A DNA stretch of 64,000 bases from Halocafeteria seosinensis (Eukaryota > Sar > Bigyra > Bicosoecida), in NCBI GenBank assembly GCA_001687465.1, contig LVLI01000063.1:1-64000 (forward strand), written 5' to 3'. Below are positions 1 to 11,100 of the stretch, one piece after another; within the stretch, counting starts at the first letter, position 1; every line of letters starts with the position of its first letter. The notes under the pieces were generated by a model. The model saw only the letters and a program-made list of their open reading frames with translations, was not told the DNA's origin and did no database searches. Position numbers and translations under genes: made by a program.

Positions 1-570
1 ATGTCTGCAAGAACACGTCAATATTCAGCCACTTAACAATTTCATCATAAAACCAACCAAAGACGCCTTACAAACCATTCATAACCCCTCCCGTAGACCC
101 ACGACCCAAGATCAGCGCTTGCACTCCCCAAATACCAACACGCCTTTTTGCAAGGCCCATATCTACATATCCTGCATTCTCTACAAATTTGAAATTATAC
201 AACATGGTAGCAAATTGAATGCTCTACAAGGTGATATGAAAAGATCCTGTATACACTCATGGAGTGCTGAGATACAGCGCCCAAACCAAACGTTACCAGC
301 GCAACACTTTTTGGTACCCCTGCCCTCTGGACTTTGTTGCGCTGGGGCTATTTGAAGTTAGACTTTACCACCTTGCGGCAACTGAGTGACTGGGGGCCCA
401 GTCTGGGGCCTTGTACAAGAGGATGAACCTCCTAGGGTTGGTCTATTTATGCGGTCTAAATCATTGGATAAGAGATACTTACTGAGTAAGTCATTTTCTT
501 TTCGTGTGCCACAGTATTCAAACCTGTGACAGTCTTCGTCCTGTATGTTCGAAATCGAAAATAATGCATT
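1..570. other. Left flank without a supported gene
   Basis: No reading frame here has coding character or a recognisable product. The longest open stretch (119-355, plus strand, 78 codons) is low-complexity in appearance and resembles no family I know. The segment may be the 3' flank of the MgtE gene plus intergenic DNA, or the end of a gene outside the window. Confidence 0.5.
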
Positions 571-2127
571 TCAAACATCTTGCAAGAACACCAATGAGGT
601 CAGAAAGAAAATAGTAACACCAGCCATGTCGATGAGCGTTGTTACCATGGGGCTTGAAATTGCTGCTGGGTCAACCTCTAGTGCCTTCGCGACAAAGGGC
701 AGTGTGTAGCCGACAAAGTTGGACAGTATCACAATACACGCCAGCGAAAAACCAACAATCCATGCAACTTCCACATTTCCCCGAACATAACCCAATAGCC
801 ATCCAGCAGCCCCCAGCGTACCAGCTAGCATAATCCCAATGAGCATCTCTTTCTTGAGAGCGCGGAAGTAATCCGACTGGCGCAAGTCTTTTGAAGCCAA
901 ACTCTGTATGATTAAGGCTGCAGCCTGTGATCCTGTGTTTCCTCCCATTCCGGTGAGTAGAGGAATAAAGGAGGCAAGGACAACGTATCGCTTCAGTTGA
1001 GCCTCAAACGACCCGATGATGTACGCAGTTCCCACATTGATTAGAACCAAAAATAGTAGCCAAAATATTCGCTTTCTGTAGAGAAGAACAATCGGGCTCT
1101 GAAAAAAGCTAACGTCGAGAGCATCTTTTGACACCGCAGGCACAGGCGTTTCGTTCGGATCAGCAAAGATATCCATTAGGGTGCGAGTGTCTATGTACCC
1201 AAGAGGCACGTCTGTTATAGGGTCTACAACAGGCGCCGAAAACACTCTTTGGTGCGAGACTAAAGTATCTAATTGACTAACCGTATCTTTGCTCGTCAAA
1301 ACAGTCTGATTAGTGCTGGTGTACGTTCGCAACGTAGTTGATTCCAGTTCTGTAGAGCTCAACAGCGTCATTGAAACTAGAACATCCCAGTGAAACACAC
1401 CCGAGTATTTGCGGTTATCGTCAACAATGATAATATACGGAGCTGCGTCAGAAAACTTTTTGGCTTGACGGAGCCGTTGTAACGCGTACGATAGGCTCTC
1501 GCAATCCTGCATAACAATTGCGTTGGAGAGAGGTTGCATTTTGTGGACAACACTCTCCGGGGGAAATCTACGTGAGAGGTTCATGGCTAGCAACTCATCA
1601 TTATGCAACAAAGGAAATAATTTTGTGACTAGTTCCCAAGGGATATCCTGCAAAAATTGCATCCGGAAGGAGAAATCTAAAGAGCTGTAAGTTTCCTCCG
1701 CGACCCGAAGCCGGAGTGAGTTTAAAACTGCGGCAGTTTCCATGGACTCCAAGCAGTAGCAAAATTTGACGATCCATTCTCCATATGATACATCGTACAA
1801 AAACTGACGCCTTTGCTTTTCTAGCATCATATCGCGAACAATGAATCGCACCGTCCGACCACTGACATTCGTCAACAATTTCTCCAAGCCTGTCCAGTCG
1901 GAGCTTCTGATACAGTCATCAAACTTTCGTCTCTCCGCCGTCGATAGAGGACTCTCGGCTTCCCATCCTGGGCTATGCTTTAAATTCAACGTATCCCGCT
2001 CTAGGTCCTCAATATTGAAGGTGCTTCCATTGTGTGTTGAAGTCGAGCCCTCTGTACTGCGCAACAATGGTGCCCATTCTGATTTTGACCAGCTCGGGCG
2101 GTTTCTACTGTGCTCCCCGGACGACAT
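571..2127 (-). CDS. MgtE-type magnesium transporter, paralogue 1
   Basis: Single-exon gene for a 518-residue member of the MgtE/SLC41 family of Mg2+ channels, expected in a cellular membrane. Order of parts: a hydrophilic N-terminal tail (about 1-70), an MgtE_N-like helical superhelix (about 75-190), a CBS-domain region (about 195-335), then five hydrophobic segments from about residue 350 to the end. The second carries the family signature GMGGNTGSQAAA. The C-terminus LVFLQDV follows the last membrane segment directly, as usual in MgtE. The first ATG gives the full N-terminal tail. It shares the same layout and the motif GGNTGSQ with the gene at 15198-16745, so the two are paralogues. The membrane domain is well supported. 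Cation specificity is inferred from the family. Confidence 0.88.
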   Translation of the reverse strand: MSSGEHSRNRPSWSKSEWAPLLRSTEGSTSTHNGSTFNIEDLERDTLNLKHSPGWEAESPLSTAERRKFDDCIRSSDWTGLEKLLTNVSGRTVRFIVRDMMLEKQRRQFLYDVSYGEWIVKFCYCLESMETAAVLNSLRLRVAEETYSSLDFSFRMQFLQDIPWELVTKLFPLLHNDELLAMNLSRRFPPESVVHKMQPLSNAIVMQDCESLSYALQRLRQAKKFSDAAPYIIIVDDNRKYSGVFHWDVLVSMTLLSSTELESTTLRTYTSTNQTVLTSKDTVSQLDTLVSHQRVFSAPVVDPITDVPLGYIDTRTLMDIFADPNETPVPAVSKDALDVSFFQSPIVLLYRKRIFWLLFLVLINVGTAYIIGSFEAQLKRYVVLASFIPLLTGMGGNTGSQAAALIIQSLASKDLRQSDYFRALKKEMLIGIMLAGTLGAAGWLLGYVRGNVEVAWIVGFSLACIVILSNFVGYTLPFVAKALEVDPAAISSPMVTTLIDMAGVTIFFLTSLVFLQDV

Positions 2128-2581
2128 TTGCCGACGCGCTGCTCGGTAAACTAACGACAGATAGACTGTGAATCCATCCAGGTTTCCGATAAAGGATTAT
2201 CGTGGAAGGCGTAGCGCGTAATGGCTTGACTACAGTAATCAAGACAGATCAAACTGTGAAGAATCAGCAGTCAAACTTTCGGGGATTGTTCTCGATGTTT
2301 TTCTTTCGCATATGTAGCCACTGTACAACTGGCGAGTGTGAGGTATACTGCACAAGCTAACAACACTATCGGTGGTCTCAGTAGTTGTAATTCAGCTCGG
2401 GCGCAGCTGAGGCGCCTCTGTCGAAGTAACCTGGTCCAAGGAAAGTTTGCTGCTCCGTCAGGAAGCTATATGTGCACCAATACACAGTGCCAAAGGTCAT
2501 TTTTTGATTGTTGAAAGTGCTACATCGTTCTGTATCAAGTGGCAGATGGATGGATGGGTTGCTTGATTTATTCGAGACACA
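2128..2581. other. Divergent intergenic region between MgtE and TMEM161
   Basis: About 450 bp between two divergently transcribed start codons, so it should contain both promoters. I see no convincing TATA box, repeat or RNA gene. Confidence 0.4.
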
Positions 2582-4517
2582 ATGGCCGCAGGAGGAGTTG
2601 TGAGCGCCGAGCTGGTGTTTTATCTCAGCATTGTGTCAATCCTGACCAATCTGAGCCGGGTCGATCCAATATCGCAATGGGTAAGTATGGTTGGTGCACG
2701 CTCAACGCTTCAAGTCTTATTTCTTTGACTGGATGGCACTGCGATGCAGCTTATGAAAGGGCTCCCTTTCTACGTGGCGCCCGACCAAAATTCGCTACAG
2801 GCACTGCTTGACTACTACAATCAAGTAACGAGCCGTAAGAAGGACAAAAAGAAGAAAGGTGTAAGAGGCGAGCTTTACACGTACTCTCCAGAGAACGAGT
2901 GGTTCTACAAATTCTCTTTCGTGCACAGGATCAACAGACAGAGCAATCCGCCCCACCTCCTCCAGTATCTGCCACTTCCCCTGAACAACTGGTTGATACT
3001 TTTTCGGCGAGAATCCACAGCGGCCTTCGGAGCACATTCAATTGGAACAATATCCACTTGTATTCAGACTATGATATTTTACTGTTCATCTTGCTAAGTG
3101 GATTTGCGTTATTCATGTTCGCGGAGACCTGGGTAAGTTTGATGTACTAGTCCTCTGGGCTAAGGGTTACCGATGGTCACTTTGACTATTCTTGCCACAG
3201 TCATGCATTCGGGGAACATATCCACAGGAGATGTCTATGATCGCCGTAACACTTACTGTGACTTTCGGTATTAAAGCGTTAGGAAGCACACTGTGGACCC
3301 TAGGACTCTCCCGTGGAGAAACACAATTTTCGTTGTTTGTCGGGTTCGCTGGCTTCGTGGCATCCCTGTTATTCTTCCAGGCGTCTTCGAATGTATTTGA
3401 ATTTCAGCTAGCACCAGGACTAAGTGACGCGGCAGAACGAACTGAGAATATGCTCAAGAATAAAATGCACGTCCACACTAACATCAAACCGTGGATGATG
3501 GGGTTTCAGATGCTTATTGCTCTCATAGCGGCAACGGTAACAACTGTGACTGTGCTGGCTGCTTTGCGGTGGTCAACATTTTACGTTTATACCCGTAGGG
3601 ATTCTACAGCTGGGATTGGAAAACGTATTTTGACTCGTCTCAATTTCCTCATGCCAATCTTTTCGATCCTTCTCTGGATCAAACCTATTGGAAGACAGTT
3701 CCAGGCGAGTGATTTAGTGCCGTGCACTGAAGGCGCGTCTCTCCATGATTGCACTCAAGTCACAGATCTGTCCAACACATGGATAATGAATGACACTCAG
3801 TTCCTGCGATTCCGCGTATGGATGGTGCTCCTTACTCTCTCGATGCGGTTATTGCAGTTCCTGCCTCTCATGCGGTCCTTTTTAAGAACTGGTCGAGAAG
3901 ACCTGCTAGAGGCAATCCGAGATCATCTGCGTGAAGGATCGAAGGCGTCTGACGTTAAGACTCTTCACAGTCGCCTCACTGCCACAAGTGGTAGAGTTAT
4001 TCGGAGTATGTGTGTGGTCGCAATCCAATTCTTTGCACCAATCTCTATGACATTCGGTTTTGTTGCCCTATTAGTTCGAAAGGGAGGAGTAGATCTCGGC
4101 CTATGCACTTTGTACGAAAACGTATTGGATCAGACGCAACATCTGACCGGCGTCACTGCCAATTCGTTACGTCCGCACTTTGAGGAGAAATTTACTCTCT
4201 TCCAGCGAATGATGGATCAAGCAATGAATTATGTGTTAGACATATCTTCTCTGCAACGCGATCAATTTTCCTCACCCGAGTTGTGGAGGCCAACGTTTTC
4301 GTTTCTCGTATGGTGGAGCCTCGTAGTTTGGTCAATCACAGTAGCACTGGGAATTTTCTACTATGAAACAGTTTTTGGAGTTGCAGGTATTACCCGAGCA
4401 ACCAAACAGGAGGAGGCTGATGCCGCTACTGCAAACGGAGCCGAGAACGCTGGCCCGGTGGGCCCCACTCATCGAAGAGGCAGGAAACAACGGAAGGAAG
4501 ACAAGAAGTCTCAATAG
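2582..4517 (+). CDS. TMEM161: TMEM161 family multi-pass membrane protein
   Basis: Four exons: 2582-2680, 2750-2860, 2929-3132 and 3201-4517, all phase 0 with GT-AG borders (donors gtaagt, gtaaga, gtaagt), giving 576 residues. It matches the TMEM161A/B family (PF10268): an N-terminal hydrophobic segment, a short lysine-rich stretch (RKKDKKKKG), a conserved transmembrane block around FALFMFAETW, the motif YPQEMSMIAV resembling the family's P-x-x-EMN block, then repeated long hydrophobic segments and a charged C-terminal tail. Length is somewhat above the roughly 480 residues of the human proteins; the extra sequence lies in a proline-rich linker and the C-terminal tail. Family function is poorly known (linked to cardiac rhythm and stress survival in animals). 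The family call rests on motif order; the function is not inferable here. Confidence 0.8.
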
Positions 4518-4683
4518 TTTTTGCTCGCTCTGAATTATGAGGGAATACACACAAATGGTTGAAGTTTAGCATGGTGTAGTACCCGGTGGTAGTTTACGCC
4601 ACTATAGTCGACAATTGCTTCGATTTGTTGCATTCTTTGAGGCGTTCGGCAGAAACAATAGTTGATTTCTTTGTATAATCAGC

Positions 4684-6487
4684 ATGGAGCCTAACCTGGT
4701 ATCCTTTGGCATTCTCGAAAGGGATGCAGCTTCTCAGGATGCCCTAATGGTGTGGTCTTATCCATACCCGGGAGAAGCTGTGGAAGCTGTATGGCTGCTT
4801 GATAGTGGACTACAACACCAAACGACTGGAGGATCAGGGAATGCCGAGGCTCTCAATAGTATCACGGGGGACGGAGACGTCACTGAAGACATGAAAAAGA
4901 ATGGAAGCAGACGCTATGCATACAACCGCTTCAGGCATCTTTGGCATTACATGTAAGGAACCAGCACAGGTACATGCAACACATCTCCTGTGGTACTACG
5001 CTTTGCACTATTTTTGCCAGATGTGTGGTGCATAAGGGACTGCCTAATTCTGAACATAAGAGAATCGACTCGTTTGCAATTTGTCTGAGAGCTAAGGTAC
5101 TCAACCCTCACTTCTCTGAACTACGGCAATAAAGATACTTGGTGGGTCGGTTTGCAGGAGTACTTCCCCAGAAAATATTTCGCCCTACTAGACATCCTCA
5201 GCACCAAATACTTTGAGAGTGGTAAGTCCATCTATTTTTTTCAGTTGAGTGGGTAGTAAGTGGTAGCCGACTTCCCTCGCAACAGGTGAACCAACTTACC
5301 TTCTTGAAGCCTGGATATCCGCCTGCATGAAGGGCGTTGCGAAAGTAAAACTGGGAGAAAACGTATGTGCTAATGCTATAAGGATTGCTGGCATGTTAAG
5401 CACACCAGCTTTGTATTGGCTACGCAGTCTCTTTCTTGGAAACTCAAACACTATTCCGTGGGGGAGGCACTTGCTAGTCCTCAGCGCTCGCTTTCTGTAT
5501 GAGGCTACATAATGTTTTTTTTTTTAACTCTCGTGTATATTATCTCGCTTTTTGTAATGCATTTCGTTGCAGCGCTTACATGATATATTCGGATCTCATA
5601 TAGTTAAAATATGGCACGCCCTGTGCCTGCGGCAGAGGATTATTGTTTACGGTGCTAACCCGGAAACAGTGGTCAATGCAGTCTGTACACTACCATTATT
5701 AATCTGGCATAGAGCCAATCGATCGTCTGGGATGTCGTGGGACCTCTGTCGCCCGCTGATTTCAGCTCAAGTAGCTGACCTCTCCGCTGAGGAAGTACTT
5801 AGCTGTGCAGGTGCCTTATCATCCAACAGCGATAACGTGTGTGGAGACGCCGCTGATTTAGATTTCGCCAGCGCCCAGGAGATCGAAACAGAACCGTTTG
5901 ACGAGGATCAAAACTTTGAACGGGCGGTAGCACCTTCTTCAGGCACCGTGGAGTATCGAGCAGCTATTTATCAAGCAGCGGACTTGCTCTTGTGTGGCAC
6001 TGCCGGAGGGTTTATCGCCGGTACTACTTCTGGAAAACTTCAAACCCGGACAGAATGGTACGATGTGTGGATAGATCTGGATTCAGGACGCGTCAATCAC
6101 ATAAACGATACCTCAGTAGATAGCTCATCTCTAGCAGCATCTGTCCAGGATTCCTTCGAAGTTTTCTCCCCGGAGAATAACACTCCTAATGGGCAGATGG
6201 TTCTTACAGGTGTTCATGCGTTCGTTCTTGAAAAGATGGAGAAGGGTATCAAAGGTTCTCATGAGTCTCCTGAGGAAAAAGACCGGGCGCTACTGAAAGC
6301 GTTTCAACAGGCTGGCAAGAAGCTGCATCAAATCCTAAAGGACGCTGTCAGCCAGAATTCGAGGGTAACCCCCGACTCTTTGCTGCAAAACGAAGATGCC
6401 TTTAACAAGTTGGATTTGGTGGCGTCTTCCGAGGCGGCAGCATTTTTACATTCCTGGGGCGTAGCTGAAGGAGATTTACAGCTATGA
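4684..6487 (+). CDS. DENND10: DENND10 (FAM45) DENN-domain protein
   Basis: Six exons: 4684-4952, 5021-5096, 5158-5221, 5286-5362, 5428-5496 and 5573-6487. Splicing restores one frame of about 489 residues. The N-terminus (SFGILERDA...VWSYPYPGE) matches the uDENN start of DENND10. The exon 2/3 join gives FAICLRAKEYFPRKYFALL, parallel to the family's IVLTAK...KYAAF block, and exon 6 opens with a conserved cDENN helix containing RQRIIVYGANPE and LPLLIWHR. DENND10 acts in late-endosome/Rab27 trafficking and is an atypical, compact DENN protein. The middle of exon 6 contains an insert of about 70 acidic residues not present in animal homologues. Small exons 2-5 would be missed by ORF calling alone. 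The family call is strong; the guanine-exchange role is inferred. Confidence 0.85.
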
Positions 6488-6645
6488 AATTCTCCTTAGC
6501 ACTTCATTGCGTAGGACCAAAGCATTCTGTAGCAATAACAATGTCCGAAGTCTTCTGTCTATTTTCAGTGACTCAGAGCTAACCTATTATAGCTGAGAAC
6601 TGGAAACACTAACTGTTCAATTCTAAATTAGTAAACAAACAACAA

Positions 6646-7452
6646 TTAGTCCGATGTTGCTTCACGAAGATAGGCAATGAGGTCTTTGCGTTCACTCTCC
6701 TTCTTTAAGCCAGCAAACACCATCTTGGTCCCTTTGATGTATTTCTTCGGGTTCTTCAGATACTCGAAGAGAGTGTCTTCGTTCCAAGTAATGCCTGTGT
6801 AGACAAAGCGGAAAAAGGTGATCAACGTTGTTCCCCATTAGTGTCCCCGTTGTCTATAGAGTAGGGGCATACCTGAGGACTTGTTGGCGGAGGAATAGGA
6901 GTATCCTTCCGCGCTCCCAGCGGTTCGGCCAAAGAGACCGTGGAGATTAGGTCCTTGCTTATGAGGTCCTCCTTCTGCGATACACATTCGTAGACGCTTC
7001 CAAGTTAAAGCAAGTAACTCTTAATCAGCGTTGCGTCTCAACCCAGAGGGGCAAGGGGAGCTTGTGACTCCCTCGTATTACTGTTACATCAATCCCTCTC
7101 AGAGCTTCCAAGATACACAGATGGGCGAATGGATGCTTTTTCCGTACACATTAAACCCAGAAAATATAAAAACGGGTCATTACTTACTCTCGACTGTATG
7201 GCTGCACGTAAGAAAACCAAGAATCCAGAACAGTGAATGCATACACGCGAGGACATCACTCAATGCCTTTCATTTCGGCATTCACAGCGAGTACAGACTA
7301 CACTAAGCCTTGTCGAACAAGTAGAGTTATTGACGTCAGGCGCTTGGAGTGCGCAAGCGCAGGAGAGCATTGACGTCATCGGTGTTAACGACCTCTACTT
7401 ACCATTGTGAGCATTTGGTCTTGAATATTTTAGCTCCCTTTTCAGCGGACAT
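6646..7452 (-). CDS. CYC: Mitochondrial cytochrome c with a 14-nt microexon
   Basis: Four exons on the minus strand: 7403-7452, 7188-7201, 6873-6974 and 6646-6794, encoding 104 residues. The soluble electron carrier between complexes III and IV is recognised from [16 protein letters not shown], then [28 protein letters not shown] and [12 protein letters not shown] (haem ligand Met). The haem-binding CXXCH motif is split: exon 1 ends in the second base of the second Cys codon and the 14-nt microexon supplies the last base plus His-Thr-Val-Glu. All borders are GT-AG (donors gtaagt, gtaagta, gtatgc) and the frame closes exactly at a TAA. The length equals that of animal and fungal cytochromes c. 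None of the four exons is long enough to be noticed as an ORF. Confidence 0.95.
7331..7378. promoter_or_regulatory. Paired CRE palindromes around an inverted repeat in cytochrome c intron 1
   Basis: Two perfect TGACGTCA octamers (7331-7338 and 7371-7378), the core bZIP/CREB site, lie 40 bp apart inside the first cytochrome c intron. Between them is an inverted repeat, GCGCTTG (7340-7346) and CAAGCGC (7354-7360), whose right half reads TGCGCAAGCGCA, one base off the animal NRF-1 consensus. The sequence is certain; the regulatory role is inferred. Confidence 0.5.
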
Positions 7453-8125
7453 TTTTATTAACTATCCCCTTGGGTCGTGATGGAAACACGCAAACAGGTA
7501 CAATGGAACTCGCAGTCTACTTGTCTCTCGTGGCAATAACGCTAAACATCAAAGTTCTCAGCGATTTCGGCTGTATCATACGCCCCGCGCCGAAAACTGA
7601 GTCCATTCCGTACAATCATTTGTTTGTGAAGCTACCGTATGTGAGCCAGACCGTCTCGGAGTCGTGACGACTCGTGAGCACATGAGAACCCTGCTGCGGT
7701 CAACTTCCCGGCCGGTGGGCTATCTGTCACCCTGCTAGCCTTGTAAAAACTCCATACCCCTAGTGCACCGTGAAACTGTTTTACCTGGGAAATCGCTAAT
7801 ACAAGACGAATTAACTTTAAATCATACATATACATTAGCCAAAATGATATACACCTTTTGGATACCACTGATGGTGAAACAATGCTTACAATCAAAACGA
7901 TTTGACAAAATCATTAAAAAAATTTCCTTAAAGAAATTTTAATAAAATAATATAATTTCTCACTAAAAGGAATCGCCAGCGAAAAGCAGAGTCTTACCAG
8001 AACAGTCGGGGAGATAAGCATCTAGTTTTCTGTGAGAAATTTAATTAATGTCACCTGTAGTCACCTGATTAAATCTATATATAATTTATTAAATTTTATT
8101 TATAGAATTTCAATTTTTTACAATT
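7453..8125. other. Intergenic region with AT-rich core
   Basis: Upstream of cytochrome c (-) and beyond the 3' end of the SAMD9-like gene (-). Positions 7900-8135 are strongly AT-rich, with an inverted repeat AAATTTC/GAAATTT near 7920 and a short direct repeat of AATTTCAATTTTT near 8106-8135. A 36-bp element shared with 59584-59619 sits at 7695-7730. No gene was recognised. Confidence 0.5.
7695..7730 (-). repeat. Copy A of a dispersed 36-bp repeat
   Basis: The reverse complement of this segment matches 59584-59619 at 34 of 36 positions (core AGTTGACCGCA and GTGACAGATAGCCCA). Both copies lie in intergenic DNA. Its nature (transposon relic, non-coding RNA or regulatory block) is unknown. Confidence 0.75.
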
Positions 8126-11100
8126 TCAATTTTTAGTTAATACTAGAAAGCATTCTAAACTCACAGCGGCGCCAAGTCCCATACCTAGCTCAGGAGTGAA
8201 CTGATGAATATCACCATTGGATTTGGTGTTAGGGTTTTTTGCATTTGAAAAGCGCTGCACCTTCAGGGGGAAACTGATCGTGCCATCAAAGGCATACCTG
8301 ATGGTGGTAATACCCATCGTGAAGCTTGAGCCTTACAACGATTCACGAAAGCGTGGCACTGCTGATCGTAGACTACACTCACACTCAAATCCTCCGTTTG
8401 CAAATAGTTTGTTCAGCGCACATTTGCCGCACTGCTCAGCATCACTTAATTGCAGTTCCCTCCAGAATAACTGCCAATCTTGTTCGGAAACTGTAGATAA
8501 CGGAATAGAAACAGGAGCATCAGTAATCCTAGCGGGGCGGCTTGATCCGCCACCTGTGCTTCTACTTGAAAAACTTTCATCATCATCATCGTTATTATCA
8601 TCTCCTCCCATATCCTTGTTTTCCCCTTGCCAGTACTCTTCGTGCTCCTGTAACCGGAATGCGAGAACAGGTACATCCTCGTGTAGCTTTGGGAGTTGCC
8701 GTAATGCGTTGAGCGCTTCATTCGTGGTCTCCTTCCGGAAAGGATTGAGTCCAGAAGGATTGTGATTACGTTTAAGTCTATCTAAGGCATCTAAGACGCC
8801 AGTCCAAACGTCGATCCCGCGGACATCCCGTTGGTTTCTCATTTGATAAATGAAACACTGGACATAATTGTTGAATGCGACATGATTCTTTTGGGAAGTC
8901 ACCCGAAGGCTCAACTCGTATGCACGTGACGCATGGGTCATCATATTCCCAAGTTTCTTTGCCCGGTCCGGGAGATTTCTCTGGTCTTGGAAGCGATATA
9001 ACCGAGAAACTAAGACGCAGAGATGAGTAGCAAAACGTTGCAATGTCTCCTTGTTCTCACGTTTCCAGGGGAAAATTGGTGATTCGCTCGCGAATTTTAT
9101 TGTCTAGCTCTTCAAGCATTCTGATAACCGCATCAACCCCAAAGTGCGAGTGGCACGTGCCCACGAATGGACTGAAAGTGTCCGAGGGCACTGCTCTTTG
9201 GGTCAACAGAGTTTGAACTGCCGTTGGATACCGTTCAACACATTCCAAGAACAATGAGGAACACAGCCATAGGAATGGCCATCGCCTCTTTGGACTACTC
9301 GATTGGCTTAGACGATGAGTTTGTACTAGTATGACTGCCATAGCCAATTCATCGCATAAATACGATGCTACTCTTGGTCGGATATCGCAACACAAGCCAG
9401 ACTGCATCCCGATTGCATTCCTAAGGCGCTCGCATTCGCAGTGCATTTGTTCCACACGGTCCGGCTTGATATCCGCGGGGACTTTATTGACGTAAAACAA
9501 GTGAACCAATGCTAGCAGGAATGGCTCCGGCAGGTCTTCCTGTAGGAGTTCCTGTAGAGGAGAAAAGCTCTTTCCAAATTCGATCGAGTCAAGAGCCCTA
9601 AGCCGCATGTACACTCGAGCCTGAAATTTACACGAGAGCGAAGAATCGCCCAACAAGTGTTGTACATGAGTCTCCAACTGCCTAAGCCGTTCGGTCCTTC
9701 GGTCGCTGGCTTGATCCTGACAAGCAAAAGTGAGCCTTTGTCTGAGCACCTCATAGAACTCCCTATCTTTTAAAACAGTCTGCACTCTGATGGTAGTTGC
9801 CTGGTTCAGACCTGCTGACACTCGATCCCCACGGACATCAGGAAGATAAATGATGATACCCCGTTTGCTTACATATGGTTGCCGGAGGATAAGCTGTAGC
9901 ATGTGCTCACTATCTGTCGCAAGGACCCAGCTAGACGTTTTAATTTGAGCAAACGTATTATGGATAGCTTCTGATGTGGGACCCTCCAGTATCTCTCCCT
10001 TGCTCATATGGGCGAGGCACGTAAAAATAGGCTTCGATTTGCGTGCAAATCTGGCTAACTCTACTAGAGCCTGCATGGCGACCGAACGCCTTCCTACACA
10101 CATACTGTCTGCAACCAAACATACACCTTGAATGCTACTATCTTGCCGGGTCCTCTTCTTTTTTACTTCCTCCACCACTTCTTCGGTCACATCTCTTACC
10201 ACATCTGGATGATTCTGAGCCGAAAACAACACAGTTGAGCGCTGATTTCCCCCATGGAAATATGCATGCATATCTTCTTCGCTACACCTCTCCGTGTGAT
10301 TTCGGAAAGGGATGACCTCGAAAGGCCAGTACCCGTTCGGCGTACCGGCTGTCCCCGTCTCTTGGTACACTCGTTCCGGAGACACTCCAATGGCACAACA
10401 CTGAAAATACACGTTATCTAAACTGGGATGTTTGTCAATCACCTTTCGGAGGTCCATTAGAGCCGAAAAATCGTCCGATACGACGAAAAGTGTTAGGTTA
10501 TCACTCGACACACCAGTACCGTTAGCCACAAGCTTCACAATTTCCTCAGCAGTGGAAATCCAGTTAGTAGAAGTCGAAATCAATACAATTCTGATGTTTT
10601 CATAAGGGCACTGGCTACTCCATTCAAGAGTCCCCAATCTTTTTGCATACTCTTTAAAGGATTGGAGGTTACCCTCGAACCATACGCCTGTCATTTCTTC
10701 CTGAAGTCGCCTGAGGAAAGACTGTCCTGAAGATGCTTCCGTTATCACAAAAGTCTTCCAATCCGACTTTTGGTTCAAATGCTCCTCCCACATAGTCCGC
10801 CCGAAATAAACAGCCCATGCATCAAACGCTCCGACACATTGTTCACCGCTTGCGGGGCGAGCGGCAAGCTCTCCTCTGTGGAAACACTTGAGCTCGGATG
10901 CACCCTTGATCTCAAAGTCAACAAGGTACATGGGCAACGCAACAGGTTCGCCGTCGCAGTGTTCCAATCTGTCCACCTGCATGGATTCGGATTTACCTTT
11001 AGTTTTCAGTCGGTTCTTGAGGGTGTCCACTACATCATGTCCGTCAGTGCTGTCATTGAACCTTCCTACCATCACAACACCAGCCGTATTCGTAGGCCAT

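Noticed and set aside
8126-8317. Small minus-strand ORF beginning MGITTIRYAFDGTI, reminiscent of a proteasome beta subunit
   Set aside because: The resemblance stops after a few residues and the expected AADSR block is missing; the segment fits better as the last exon of the SAMD9-like gene.
8333-9059. Two adjacent minus-strand ORFs as an operon-like pair
   Set aside because: The downstream ORF has no ATG before its coding-like part (its first start would be TTG) and the genome is eukaryotic, so a spliced continuation is more plausible.
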